From Candidatus Blautia faecipullorum (GTDB taxonomy: Bacteria > Bacillota > Clostridia > Lachnospirales > Lachnospiraceae), in contig DXEG01000036.1 of assembly GCA_019115125.1 (NCBI GenBank), positions 89,436 to 153,435 of the forward strand: a stretch of 64,000 nucleotides of DNA, given 5' to 3'. The position numbers were made by a program, and so were the translations under genes. The notes beneath the pieces were generated by a model. That model saw nothing but the letters and a program-made list of their open reading frames with translations. It ran no database searches and was not told where the DNA came from. This document shows, piece by piece, positions 45,396 through 54,120 of the stretch (position 1 is its first letter; each line of letters begins with the position of its first letter).

Positions 45396-45456
45396 ATCAT
45401 AGGAAATAGTTTGCTGCGTTAATGTATGAATGTATTGGTTTTCCTATGATACAAAA
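45390..45456. repeat. 67-bp palindromic element between T-box terminator and valS
   Basis: Perfect 16-bp inverted arms TTTTGTATCATAGGAA (45390-45405) and TTCCTATGATACAAAA (45441-45456) with a 35-nt loop. The left arm overlaps the U-run of the T-box terminator. The same 16-mer is at 12801-12816, and degenerate forms are seen at 38419 and 63532. It looks like a short dispersed (MITE- or REP-like) repeat that prefers terminator ends. Confidence 0.75.
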
Positions 45457-45530
45457 CCCTCCGGGGGATGCACACTTTGTTTGAAGCAATTTTCAGGGTA
45501 TGATCGTTATTATTTTTTAAGGAGGAAGCT

Positions 45531-48185
45531 ATGAGCAGAGAACTCGCAAAGACATATGATCCGAAAGGACTGGAGGAGCGCCTGTACAAAAAATGGATGG
45601 ATAACGGCTATTTCCACGCGAAGGTAAATCCGGATAAGAAACCCTTTACCATTGTAATGCCGCCGCCCAATGTTACCGGGCAGCTTCATATGGGTCACGC
45701 TCTGGATGAGACCATGCAGGATATCCTCATCCGTTTCAAAAGAATGCAGGGCTATGAGGCGCTGTGGCAGCCGGGTACAGACCACGCGGCGATCGCCACG
45801 GAGGTCAAGGTTATCGAAAAACTGAAAAAAGAAGGAATCGATAAGGACGAGATCGGACGGGAAGAATTTCTGAAGCATGCCTGGGCATGGAAGGAAGAGT
45901 ACGGCGGCAAGATCATCAATCAGCTAAAGAAGCTGGGAGCTTCCGCCGACTGGGAGAGAGAACGCTTTACCATGGACGAGGGCTGCTCCAGGGCCGTTCA
46001 GGAGGTCTTTATCAAGCTTTATGAAAAAGGCTATATCTACAAGGGCTCCAGGATCATCAACTGGTGTCCCGTATGCCAGACCTCTATTTCCGACGCCGAG
46101 GTGGAGCATGAGGATCAGGACGGATTTTTCTGGCATATCAACTACCCCATCGTGGGAGAGGAAGGCCGTTTTGTGGAGATCGCCACCACCCGTCCGGAAA
46201 CGCTTCTGGGAGACACGGCCGTGGCGGTAAATCCGGAGGATGATCGGTATAAGGATCTGATCGGCAAAATGCTGAAGCTTCCGCTGACGGATCGGGAGAT
46301 TCCGGTGATCGCCGACGAATATGTGGACAGAGAATTCGGAACCGGATGTGTGAAGATCACGCCGGCTCATGATCCCAATGACTTCGAGGTAGGAAAACGC
46401 CATGATCTTCCTGAGATCAATATCATGAACGACGACGCCACCATCAATTCTCTGGGCGGAAAGTACGCGGGAATGGACCGCTACGAGGCGAGAAAAGCCA
46501 TGGTGGAGGATCTGAAGGAGCAGGGGCTTCTTGTAAAGGTGGTTCCTCACAGCCACAGCGTAGGCACTCATGACCGCTGCGGAACAACTGTGGAGCCAAT
46601 GATCAAGCCTCAGTGGTTTGTCCGCATGGACGAGATGGCGAAGGCCGCTATTGAGGTTCTGGATAAAGGAGAACTGGAATTCGTTCCCCCAAGCTTCGGC
46701 AAGACCTATCTCCACTGGCTGGAAAATATCCGCGACTGGTGTATTTCCCGCCAGCTCTGGTGGGGACACAGGATTCCTGCCTATTACTGCGACGAGTGCG
46801 GCGAGGTGACCGTTGCCCGGGAAATGCCCGGAAAATGTCCGAAATGCGGATGTACGCATCTGCATCAGGATGAGGATACACTGGATACCTGGTTCAGTTC
46901 CGCTCTCTGGCCCTTCTCTACGCTGGGATGGCCGGACAAAACGCCGGAGCTGGAATACTTCTATCCTACGGACGTACTTGTGACTGGATACGACATTATT
47001 TTCTTCTGGGTGATCCGAATGGTATTTTCCGCTTTGGAACAGACAGGAAAGGCGCCTTTCCACCATGTTCTGATCCATGGCCTTGTGCGGGATTCCCAGG
47101 GAAGGAAAATGAGCAAATCCCTCGGAAACGGGATCGATCCTCTGGAGGTGATCGACAAATACGGCGCGGACGCGCTCCGTCTTACTCTGATCACTGGAAA
47201 CGCCCCCGGCAACGATATGCGTTTCTACTGGGAGCGGGTAGAGTCCAGCCGCAATTTCGCCAATAAAATCTGGAACGCGTCGCGCTTCATCATGATGAAC
47301 CTGGAAGGCCGCAGTGTAAAGGAGCCTGAGGATCTGACGGCGCTTTGCCCGGAGGATCAGTGGATCTTGTCCCGGCTGAATACGGTGATCCGGGAAGTGA
47401 CGGAAAACATGGACAAATACGAGCTTGGCATCGCGGTTCAGAAGGTCTATGATTTCCTGTGGGACGAGCTCTGCGACTGGTATATCGAGATGGCTAAGGT
47501 TCGCCTGTGGAAAGCGGAGGAGAATCCGGAAGGGGCGGGAGAAGCTCTCTGGACTCTGCGCACGGCTCTCACGGAGGGGCTGAAGCTTCTTCATCCCTTC
47601 ATGCCCTTTATCACGGAGGAAATTTACTGTACCCTTCTTCCGGAGGAGGAGTCCATCATGATCGCTTCCTGGCCGGAATATAAAAAAGAGAGGAATTTCC
47701 CTGAGGCGGAAAAAGCAGTGGAGGGATTCCAGGAGGCGGTAAGAGGCATCCGGAATATCCGGACGGAGATGAACGTTCCGGTAAACAGAAAGACCTGCCT
47801 TACAATCGTAGGGAAAAACGCAGAAATCTGCGAAAGATATGAGAAGTGCAAAAATTCCTTTATCAATCTGGCGTTCTCCAGCGAGATCCGCGTGCAGGAA
47901 ACCAAGGAGGGCGTAGGCGAGGACGCGGTTTCCGTGGTGGTTTCCGACGCGGTGGTATATCTGCCCCTTGAAGATCTGGTAGACAGAGAAAAGGAGCTGG
48001 AGCGTCTGAAAAAGGAACAGGAGCGTCTCAAAAAAGAAATCGCAAGGTGCAGCGGAATGTTGGGCAATCCGAATTTCGTCAATAAAGCGCCTGCGGCGAA
48101 GGTGGAGGAAGAAAAAGAAAAGCTTCAGAAATACGAAGAAATGATGGAAAAGGTAAACATGCAGCTTAAACAAATGGATAAGTAA
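45531..48185 (+). CDS. valS: Valyl-tRNA synthetase
   Basis: An 884-residue class I synthetase that charges tRNA-Val. It shows the HIGH-type motif PPPNVTGQLHMGHALD near residue 45, the editing domain (VEIATTRPETLLGDTAVAVNPED, about 210), zinc-type cysteines CDECGEVT and CPKCGC, the KMSKS motif RKMSKSLGN near residue 528, the anticodon-binding helical domain, and a C-terminal coiled coil (LERLKKEQERLKKEIARC). AAGGAGGAAGCT precedes the ATG. Expression is set by the T-box leader. All domains are complete and of the usual length. Confidence 0.98.
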   Translation: MSRELAKTYDPKGLEERLYKKWMDNGYFHAKVNPDKKPFTIVMPPPNVTGQLHMGHALDETMQDILIRFKRMQGYEALWQPGTDHAAIATEVKVIEKLKKEGIDKDEIGREEFLKHAWAWKEEYGGKIINQLKKLGASADWERERFTMDEGCSRAVQEVFIKLYEKGYIYKGSRIINWCPVCQTSISDAEVEHEDQDGFFWHINYPIVGEEGRFVEIATTRPETLLGDTAVAVNPEDDRYKDLIGKMLKLPLTDREIPVIADEYVDREFGTGCVKITPAHDPNDFEVGKRHDLPEINIMNDDATINSLGGKYAGMDRYEARKAMVEDLKEQGLLVKVVPHSHSVGTHDRCGTTVEPMIKPQWFVRMDEMAKAAIEVLDKGELEFVPPSFGKTYLHWLENIRDWCISRQLWWGHRIPAYYCDECGEVTVAREMPGKCPKCGCTHLHQDEDTLDTWFSSALWPFSTLGWPDKTPELEYFYPTDVLVTGYDIIFFWVIRMVFSALEQTGKAPFHHVLIHGLVRDSQGRKMSKSLGNGIDPLEVIDKYGADALRLTLITGNAPGNDMRFYWERVESSRNFANKIWNASRFIMMNLEGRSVKEPEDLTALCPEDQWILSRLNTVIREVTENMDKYELGIAVQKVYDFLWDELCDWYIEMAKVRLWKAEENPEGAGEALWTLRTALTEGLKLLHPFMPFITEEIYCTLLPEEESIMIASWPEYKKERNFPEAEKAVEGFQEAVRGIRNIRTEMNVPVNRKTCLTIVGKNAEICERYEKCKNSFINLAFSSEIRVQETKEGVGEDAVSVVVSDAVVYLPLEDLVDREKELERLKKEQERLKKEIARCSGMLGNPNFVNKAPAAKVEEEKEKLQKYEEMMEKVNMQLKQMDK

Positions 48186-48200
48186 TAAAGGAGCTTTCGG

Positions 48201-50222
48201 ATGAAATGGTATGATGTGTGCAACAAAGTATCTCTCCTGCTTCACGCGCTTTTCAGCGCGGCGGGATATTTCCTGATCGAGGCCATTTGCAGGCATTCTG
48301 TGCTGGACGCATGGACGTATATGACAGAGAAGCCTCTTGTATTTGCCTACAATGCTGCTTTTATATTCACAACGACACTGATCGTTTATCTGTTTCGGAG
48401 AAGGTGTTTCCTTCGTGTGCTTCTGGCTATGTTCTGGCTGCTTCTGGGAATAGTCAACGGAGTGATCCTGGCAAACAGGGTCACTCCCTTCACGGGACCG
48501 GATCTTGCTCTTCTTACAGACGGAATGGCTCTGCTGGAAAAATATCTTCCGGCCTGGGGCGTGACAGTAGCGCTGGTGGTGCTGGGCTTTTTTGCGCTGG
48601 TTCTTTTATTTCTGCTGATCAAGGGGCCCAGATACAAGGGAAAACTGAAATACCGCTGGAATCTTCCCCTGGTGCTGGCTGGCGCTCTGGCTTTTGTGGG
48701 ACTGACTCAGCTTGCGCTGGAAAAAAGAGTGCTTTCCAATTATTTTGGCAACATTGCCTTTGCCTATGAGGATTACGGGTATCCCTACTGTCTGGCCGTT
48801 ACGATTTTTGATACGGGTATAAGCTGTCCCCGGGATTATTCTGAGGAGGAGATCGCCCGTATAGAGAAAACCGAGGAGGAGCTGCCGGAGACAGAGACAG
48901 AGGAGCTTCCGAACATTATCTTTGTACAGCTTGAATCCTTTTTTGATCCCATGCTTGTGAACTACCTGGATATTTCAGAGGATCCCATTCCTACCTTCCG
49001 GAAGCTGATGGAGGAGTACAGCTCCGGCTATTTTAAGGTACCCTCTGTGGGAGCGGGAACAGCCAATACGGAGTTCGAGACTATAACGGGCATGAGTATG
49101 CACTACTTCGGGCCGGGAGAATATCCATACAAGAGTATTCTGAAGGAGACGACCTGTGAAAGCGCTCCCTATGTTCTGGGAGAGCTTGGATATTCCACTC
49201 ACGCCATACATAATAACGAGGCGAATTTCTACAGCCGGAAGAGCATATTCCCGAATCTTGGATTTGATACCTTTACCTCTGCGGAATATATGCCCGAGGA
49301 GGATGACAAAAATCCTCTTGGCTGGACAAAGGATCATGTTTTGACGGATGAGATCGTCAAATGCCTGGATTCCACTGAGGATCAGCCGGATTATGTGTAC
49401 ACGATCTCCGTACAGGGACATGGAGCGTATCCGGAGGAGCCGATGATTGAGGATCCGGAGATCACCGTTTCCGGGGCGGCTACTGAAGAGAAAAATTATC
49501 AGTGGGAATATTATGTGAATCAGATCCATGAGATGGATGATTTTGTCGGGGAGCTGGTAGAAACGCTGGAGGATTATCCGGAGGATGTGGTGCTTGTGAT
49601 GTACGGAGACCATCTTCCCACGATGGATCTGAAGGTAGAAGAGCTGGAGAATAAATATCTTTTCCAGACCCAGTATGTGATATGGGACAATTTCGGCCTG
49701 GAAAAAGAGGACGAAAATCTGGCGGCCTATCAGACGGCGGCGGCGGTGATGGACCGCGTGGGGATCCATGAGGGAACGATATTCCGCTATCATCAGGCCA
49801 GAAGAAACACAAGAGATTATCAGGTGGATCTTGAGACTCTTCAGTACGATCTTCTCTACGGAGAGCGGTATTCCTACGGCGGCGCATCGCCCTTTAAGAG
49901 GACAAAGATGCGGCTGGGACTGTATGATGTGACTCTGGACGGGCTGGAGCTGATCTCGGAGGCCGATTATACCTACCGTATCACAGGAACGAACTTCACT
50001 CCCTCCAGTCAGGTGAAGCTGAACGGAGAATGGTACGATACGGTATATGCGAATCCCACCACGCTTATCATATCAGGTACGGAGCTGGACGATTTCGACA
50101 GACTTTCCGTGGCTCAGAGGAGCAACAGTCCTACAAGAAAGGCTCTCAGCAAGAGCTACGACCGGTCCTGCTATATGCTGTACAGTGAAAATAAATGGAA
50201 ACTTCCGGCGGATATGGAATGA
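48201..50222 (+). CDS. LTA synthase-like sulfatase-fold transferase with C-terminal TIG-like domain
   Basis: A 673-residue membrane protein with about five N-terminal helices (1-185). An outside alkaline-phosphatase-fold domain (about 230-520) shows IIFVQLESFFDP (metal-binding E), GTANTEFETITG (nucleophile T), SVQGHGAYP and VLVMYGDHLP (metal D and H). This is the LtaS/OpgB-type phosphoglycerol transferase pattern. The last ~110 residues (YRITGTNFTPSSQVKLNGEWY, then NPTTLIISG) look like an IPT/TIG immunoglobulin-like module, which is not part of ordinary LtaS. It lies 15 bp after valS, perhaps in the same transcript. It probably modifies a surface glycan or teichoic-type polymer. Confidence 0.88.
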   Translation: MKWYDVCNKVSLLLHALFSAAGYFLIEAICRHSVLDAWTYMTEKPLVFAYNAAFIFTTTLIVYLFRRRCFLRVLLAMFWLLLGIVNGVILANRVTPFTGPDLALLTDGMALLEKYLPAWGVTVALVVLGFFALVLLFLLIKGPRYKGKLKYRWNLPLVLAGALAFVGLTQLALEKRVLSNYFGNIAFAYEDYGYPYCLAVTIFDTGISCPRDYSEEEIARIEKTEEELPETETEELPNIIFVQLESFFDPMLVNYLDISEDPIPTFRKLMEEYSSGYFKVPSVGAGTANTEFETITGMSMHYFGPGEYPYKSILKETTCESAPYVLGELGYSTHAIHNNEANFYSRKSIFPNLGFDTFTSAEYMPEEDDKNPLGWTKDHVLTDEIVKCLDSTEDQPDYVYTISVQGHGAYPEEPMIEDPEITVSGAATEEKNYQWEYYVNQIHEMDDFVGELVETLEDYPEDVVLVMYGDHLPTMDLKVEELENKYLFQTQYVIWDNFGLEKEDENLAAYQTAAAVMDRVGIHEGTIFRYHQARRNTRDYQVDLETLQYDLLYGERYSYGGASPFKRTKMRLGLYDVTLDGLELISEADYTYRITGTNFTPSSQVKLNGEWYDTVYANPTTLIISGTELDDFDRLSVAQRSNSPTRKALSKSYDRSCYMLYSENKWKLPADME

Positions 50223-50252
50223 TTCTGCCGAATAAAAGATTACGATTGGTAC

Positions 50253-50280
50253 TGGACATCTTCCACCACTCATATATAAT
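50253..50280 (+). promoter_or_regulatory. Possible promoter of folC
   Basis: TGGACA at 50253-50258, a 16-bp spacer and TATAAT at 50275-50280. The -10 is good and the -35 is moderate. Confidence 0.5.
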
Positions 50281-50359
50281 GATATCGTAACGGTATTTCG
50301 GGGGCGGCCGCTCCCGGCGCCGCTGCGAATACATTATAGATGAAGTGGTGGATTTTTTT

Positions 50360-51667
50360 ATGAATTACGAAGAAGCAGTTGCATATATCGAAGAAACTCC
50401 GAAATTTACTACAAAAAACAAGCTTTCCCACACGAAGGAATGTCTGCGGCGGCTGGGGAACCCTCAGAAGAAATTCAGGGTCATCCATGTGGCGGGGACA
50501 AACGGCAAGGGCAGCACCTGCGCTTTTCTTACCTCTGTTTTCAGAGAAGCAGGTTTTTCATGCGGCCTGTTTACCTCTCCCCACCTGGTGGTGATCAACG
50601 AGAGATTTCAGATCAACGAAAAAAATATTGACGATGAGGCGTTTCTCGCTGCCTTTCACAAGGTGAAAGCACTTTCGGAGGAGCTGGTGGCAGAGGGAAG
50701 CTATCATCCCACTTATTTTGAAATGCTGTTCCTGATGGGAATGGTGATCTTCGCGGATGCGGGCGTGGATTATGTGATGCTGGAGACAGGTCTGGGAGGC
50801 CGGCTGGACGCCACTACGGCGGTGGAGGATCCCATTGCCTGTGTGATCACTTCTATAAGCAGGGATCATATGCAGTATCTGGGGAATACCATTCCGGAGA
50901 TTGCCGGGGAAAAGGCCGGGATCATTGTGCCAGGGGTTCCGGTGATCTATGACGGAAATGATCCGGATGCCGCGGAGGTGATCCGCAAAAGGGCCGGAGA
51001 GTTGAAAAGTCCCTGCTATGAAATAAAGAGGGAAGATACGGAAATTCTTCAAATTACCAGGTCGGGCATTGATTTTTGTATGAAGAGTGGGTATTATGGT
51101 ACTACAGTATTTTCCATACCGTTTATTGCCCGCTATCAGGTGATGAATGCCGCGCTGGCTCTGAAGACTGCGGAAATCCTTAACGGGGAGCTCCCTCTTC
51201 CTTCTGAGGCTGTGGAGAAGGGGCTGCGGGAAACCTGCTGGCAGGGACGGATGGAGACGGTTCTCCCGGGGGTGATCGTAGACGGCGCCCACAACGAGGA
51301 CGGCGTGGAAAAATTCGTGGAGACGGCGGAGCATTTTCAGAAGGAATTCCCTCTGACACTGCTGTTTTCCGCGGTTGACGACAAGGATTATACAGATATG
51401 ATACGGACGATCCTCGGAAGAATAAGCTTCCGCCATATCATAGTGACGCAGGTGGGAGGCTACCGCAAAGTGCCCTCCGGGGATCTGGCGGAGATTTTCC
51501 GCAGAGAAGGCTGCGCGTCCGTCAGGGCCTGCGACAGCGTGGAGGAAGCGTTCCGGGAAGCTGTTTCCCAAAAAGGAGAGGACGGACTTCTGTTCTGTGT
51601 GGGATCTCTGTATCTTGTAGGAGAGATTAAGGAAATACTCCGCAGAGATAAAGAAGAACGGCAATAA
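50360..51667 (+). CDS. folC: Folylpolyglutamate synthase / dihydrofolate synthase
   Basis: A 435-residue Mur-ligase-type enzyme that adds glutamate to folates. It shows the P-loop HVAGTNGKGSTCAF (about 43-56), TSPHLVVINERFQIN, the family motif VMLETGLGGRLDATT, ITSISRDHMQYLGNT, and the C-terminal domain with VDGAHNEDG. ATG 50360 has GGTGG nine bases upstream; GTG 50345 is an in-frame alternative. The 3' end is duplicated just downstream (51654-51728). Confidence 0.94.
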   Translation: MNYEEAVAYIEETPKFTTKNKLSHTKECLRRLGNPQKKFRVIHVAGTNGKGSTCAFLTSVFREAGFSCGLFTSPHLVVINERFQINEKNIDDEAFLAAFHKVKALSEELVAEGSYHPTYFEMLFLMGMVIFADAGVDYVMLETGLGGRLDATTAVEDPIACVITSISRDHMQYLGNTIPEIAGEKAGIIVPGVPVIYDGNDPDAAEVIRKRAGELKSPCYEIKREDTEILQITRSGIDFCMKSGYYGTTVFSIPFIARYQVMNAALALKTAEILNGELPLPSEAVEKGLRETCWQGRMETVLPGVIVDGAHNEDGVEKFVETAEHFQKEFPLTLLFSAVDDKDYTDMIRTILGRISFRHIIVTQVGGYRKVPSGDLAEIFRREGCASVRACDSVEEAFREAVSQKGEDGLLFCVGSLYLVGEIKEILRRDKEERQ

Positions 51668-51728
51668 GGAGGAAACACCCAAGGGTGTACCTGAATGCCA
51701 AAAAGAACGGCAATAAGGAGGAAACACC
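51654..51728 (+). repeat. Tandem duplication of the folC end and the next ribosome site
   Basis: A 26-bp sequence containing the folC stop codon and AAGGAGG occurs at 51654-51679 and again at 51703-51728, 49 bp apart. A small ACACCC/GGGTGT hairpin lies in between. The second copy serves the 49-codon gene; the first has no gene at proper spacing. Confidence 0.85.
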
Positions 51729-51878
51729 ATGATTGATTACGAAGAAGAACTGAAGAAGTTTGAACCGTGTATGGATGTGGCCGATACAGAAGGCGCGATA
51801 TATGAAAAAGAGCTGACTGATATTCTGGATGTGCTGCAGGAGGTACTGCGGGAAGCAAAGAACAGCAGACGTAGATAA
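51729..51878 (+). CDS. Small acidic helical protein (49 residues), unknown
   Basis: Frame from ATG 51729 to TAA 51876-51878, with AAGGAGG eight bases upstream. The sequence (MIDYEEELKKFEPCMDVADT, then ELTDILDVLQEVLREA and NSRRR) is rich in E, D and L and probably forms two helices. Position between folC and the zinc-ribbon/TPR gene (14 bp to the next start) and the strong ribosome site make it a likely real gene. Its function is unknown. Confidence 0.75.
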   Translation: MIDYEEELKKFEPCMDVADTEGAIYEKELTDILDVLQEVLREAKNSRRR

Positions 51879-51892
51879 GTAAGGAGAAAGTA

Positions 51893-53203
51893 ATGAATTG
51901 TGTGAACTGCGGCGCGTTTCTCACAGATATGGATCTGGATTACTGTCCAAGCTGCGGGTATAATGTGCTGATTCAGAAAAAGGTGGACTACCTTTCCAAG
52001 AGCTTTTATAATCAGGGGCTCGAGAAGGCCAGCATCAGAGATCTTTCGGGCGCTATCGCATGTCTGAAGCAGAGCCTGATCTATGATAAAAAAAACATCA
52101 GGGCGAGAAATCTTCTCGGCCTGGTATACTTTGAGACAGGAGAGGTAGTGGCGGCTCTGAGCGAATGGGTGATCAGTAAAAATCTGCAGCCTTCCAGGAA
52201 TCTTGCCACAGAATATATTAATATCCTTCAGGCGAATTCCAATAAACTGAGAGCTATCAACGAAACCATTCGGAAATACAACCATGCGCTTCTGCTGTGC
52301 AGAGAGGGGCATGAAGACATGGCGGCTATCCAGCTTCGAAAGATTTTGTCCCAGAATCCCAAGCTGATCAAGGGATATCACCTGCTGGCGCTGATCCAGA
52401 TGAAGGGCGGAGAGTGGAACCGTGCGAGAAGAACTCTGAGAAAGGCCGCCAAAATTGACAAAACAAATACGACCACACTGAGATTTCTGCGCGAGGTTGA
52501 TGAACAGACGGGTGTTCCAACCCGGCTGGAGCGCCGGAAAAAGGGACTGTTTCAGGGAGGAAGCAATAAAAAACAGGAGTATGACGTGGTGGACAGCGAG
52601 TACATGGCGCAGGCTCCGGTTTACAGAGAACATTCAAAAATCCCGGTATTTCTGCTCCTGATGTCGGGAATAGCCGCCGGAGCCGTGGCGTTCTGGCTGC
52701 TGGCGGTACCGGCTATCCGGCAGGGAATCTATCAGGAGGCAAACCAGCAGATCATACAGTACAGCGAGTCTTTGGCCACCCAGGGAGCGGAGCTTACAAG
52801 AGCCCAGGGTCAGGCTCAGGAGTCGGGAGATACCGCGGAGGCGGTGACGGAGCAGCTTACGCAGGAGCAGGCCAAAAGCCAGAGCTACGAAGCGCTGCTG
52901 ACCGCTTATTCCTATATGCAGCAGGACAATCTCGACGAGGCCGCCCTGTCGGTGCAGAAGGTCCAGGTGGATGTGCTGCCGGATTCTCTCAAAGCTATTT
53001 ATACGGCTGTACGGGACGCCACAGGCGTTTCCGGAATCGGAGATACAGAGGAGCCTCAGGCAGATACCTCTTCGGATGAGGGCGGTGAAGATGTTTCCTA
53101 TGAGGACGAGAGCGGCTACGAAGATGTATATTACAGCGACGACAGCTATTATGACGACGGTGATTACGATGACGGATATTATGACGACGGCTACTATGAA
53201 TAG
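51893..53203 (+). CDS. Zinc-ribbon / TPR membrane protein with acidic tyrosine-rich tail
   Basis: A 436-residue protein. The N-terminus is a zinc ribbon C-V-N-C-G then Y-C-P-S-C-G (residues 3-24). Residues about 30-215 form TPR-like helices, followed by one membrane helix (about 247-272; IPVFLLLMSGIAAGAVAFWLLAV), an external coiled coil (about 280-330), a short helical part, and an acidic tail of Y, D, G and S (about 390-436) ending in repeated Y-Y-D-D-G units. The zinc ribbon and TPR face the cytoplasm, the tail is outside. Similar proteins occur in Lachnospiraceae, but I know no function. A clear terminator follows. Confidence 0.8.
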   Translation: MNCVNCGAFLTDMDLDYCPSCGYNVLIQKKVDYLSKSFYNQGLEKASIRDLSGAIACLKQSLIYDKKNIRARNLLGLVYFETGEVVAALSEWVISKNLQPSRNLATEYINILQANSNKLRAINETIRKYNHALLLCREGHEDMAAIQLRKILSQNPKLIKGYHLLALIQMKGGEWNRARRTLRKAAKIDKTNTTTLRFLREVDEQTGVPTRLERRKKGLFQGGSNKKQEYDVVDSEYMAQAPVYREHSKIPVFLLLMSGIAAGAVAFWLLAVPAIRQGIYQEANQQIIQYSESLATQGAELTRAQGQAQESGDTAEAVTEQLTQEQAKSQSYEALLTAYSYMQQDNLDEAALSVQKVQVDVLPDSLKAIYTAVRDATGVSGIGDTEEPQADTSSDEGGEDVSYEDESGYEDVYYSDDSYYDDGDYDDGYYDDGYYE

Positions 53204-53262
53204 GATACAGGGCCAAAGACTGAAACATAAATAATTCTGAACAAAAGAGAAGCCTCAGAGCA

Positions 53263-53292
53263 GGGGATGTGCCGAAACGCACATCCCCTTTT
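53263..53292 (+). terminator. Terminator after the zinc-ribbon/TPR gene
   Basis: Perfect 10-bp stem GGGGATGTGC/GCACATCCCC with a CGAAAC loop and a T4 tail. It separates this unit from the spoIIA operon. Confidence 0.9.
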
Positions 53293-53355
53293 GGCGCTTC
53301 CGGTGAAAAACGGAATTAAAAGGTATAAAAAGGAAAATAAGGGGGAAAATTCAGA

Positions 53356-53685
53356 ATGAATGAGATGTTTGAGCTGAACGGAACATGTCTGACCGTTTTG
53401 CTTCCCGCGGAGGTGGATCATCCTGTGTCGGACATGGTGCGGAAAGAGGCGGACAGGATCATGGAGAATGTTTATATCCGGGTGATGGTTTTTGATTTCG
53501 GGAGGACGTGCTTTATGGACAGCTCCGGAATAGGCCTTCTGATGGGAAGCTACCGCGCGCTGGGAATGCGTCAGGGCTGCCTGCGCGCGGTAAGGGTCAG
53601 CAGGCACATCGACCGGCTTCTGCATCTGTCGGGGGTCCACCGGTATATCGAAATTCAAAAAGTTGAGGAAGAGGGGAAGCTATAA
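53356..53685 (+). CDS. spoIIAA: Anti-sigma F factor antagonist SpoIIAA
   Basis: A 109-residue STAS-domain protein. When dephosphorylated in the forespore it captures SpoIIAB and frees sigma F. The phosphorylated-serine loop FMDSSGIGLLMGSYR is present at about 55-69. GGGGGAAAATTC precedes the start. It overlaps the next gene at TAATG, so the pair is translationally coupled. First gene of the three-gene spoIIA operon. No sigma H promoter was picked out with confidence in the 60 bp upstream. Confidence 0.95.
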   Translation: MNEMFELNGTCLTVLLPAEVDHPVSDMVRKEADRIMENVYIRVMVFDFGRTCFMDSSGIGLLMGSYRALGMRQGCLRAVRVSRHIDRLLHLSGVHRYIEIQKVEEEGKL

Positions 53686-54110
53686 TGGAAAATACCAATG
53701 AAATGACATTGATTTTTGACAGCCGCCCTGTAAACGAGGGGCTGGCAAGAGTTGCGGCGGCGTCTTTTTTTACGCAGCTCAACCCTACGCTGGAGGAGGT
53801 GGCGGATGTGAAAACTGCCGTTTCAGAGGCGGTGACAAATTGTATCATCCACGGATATGAAGGAAAGGTACATAAGATACGAATGGATCTGCGGCTGAAA
53901 GGCAGGGAGCTGTTCGTAGACATCTCGGATCAGGGCGCCGGGATTGCGGATGTGAAAAAGGCCATGGAACCTCTTTATACCACAAAACCGGAAAAAGACC
54001 GGTCAGGTATGGGATTCACTTTTATGGAGGCTTTTATGGATGAGGTAACGGTCGAGTCCGTGTTGGGGGAAGGCACCTCCGTCCATATGAAGAAAACCAT
54101 CCAGAGGTAA
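53685..54110 (+). CDS. spoIIAB: Anti-sigma F factor / kinase SpoIIAB
   Basis: A 141-residue HATPase-type serine kinase that binds sigma F and phosphorylates SpoIIAA. The N-box DVKTAVSEAVTNCIIHGYEG, the G1 box DQGAGIADV and the G2 region RSGMGFTFMEAFMD with a lid between them are all present. The start codon uses the last base of the spoIIAA stop. It ends 10 bp before sigF. Confidence 0.96.
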   Translation: MENTNEMTLIFDSRPVNEGLARVAAASFFTQLNPTLEEVADVKTAVSEAVTNCIIHGYEGKVHKIRMDLRLKGRELFVDISDQGAGIADVKKAMEPLYTTKPEKDRSGMGFTFMEAFMDEVTVESVLGEGTSVHMKKTIQR

Positions 54111-54120
54111 AGGAGGCCTG

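Noticed and set aside
45924-48296. A 790-codon open frame on the minus strand across valS
   Set aside because: Antisense to valS, with low-complexity, histidine- and leucine-rich translation typical of shadow frames.
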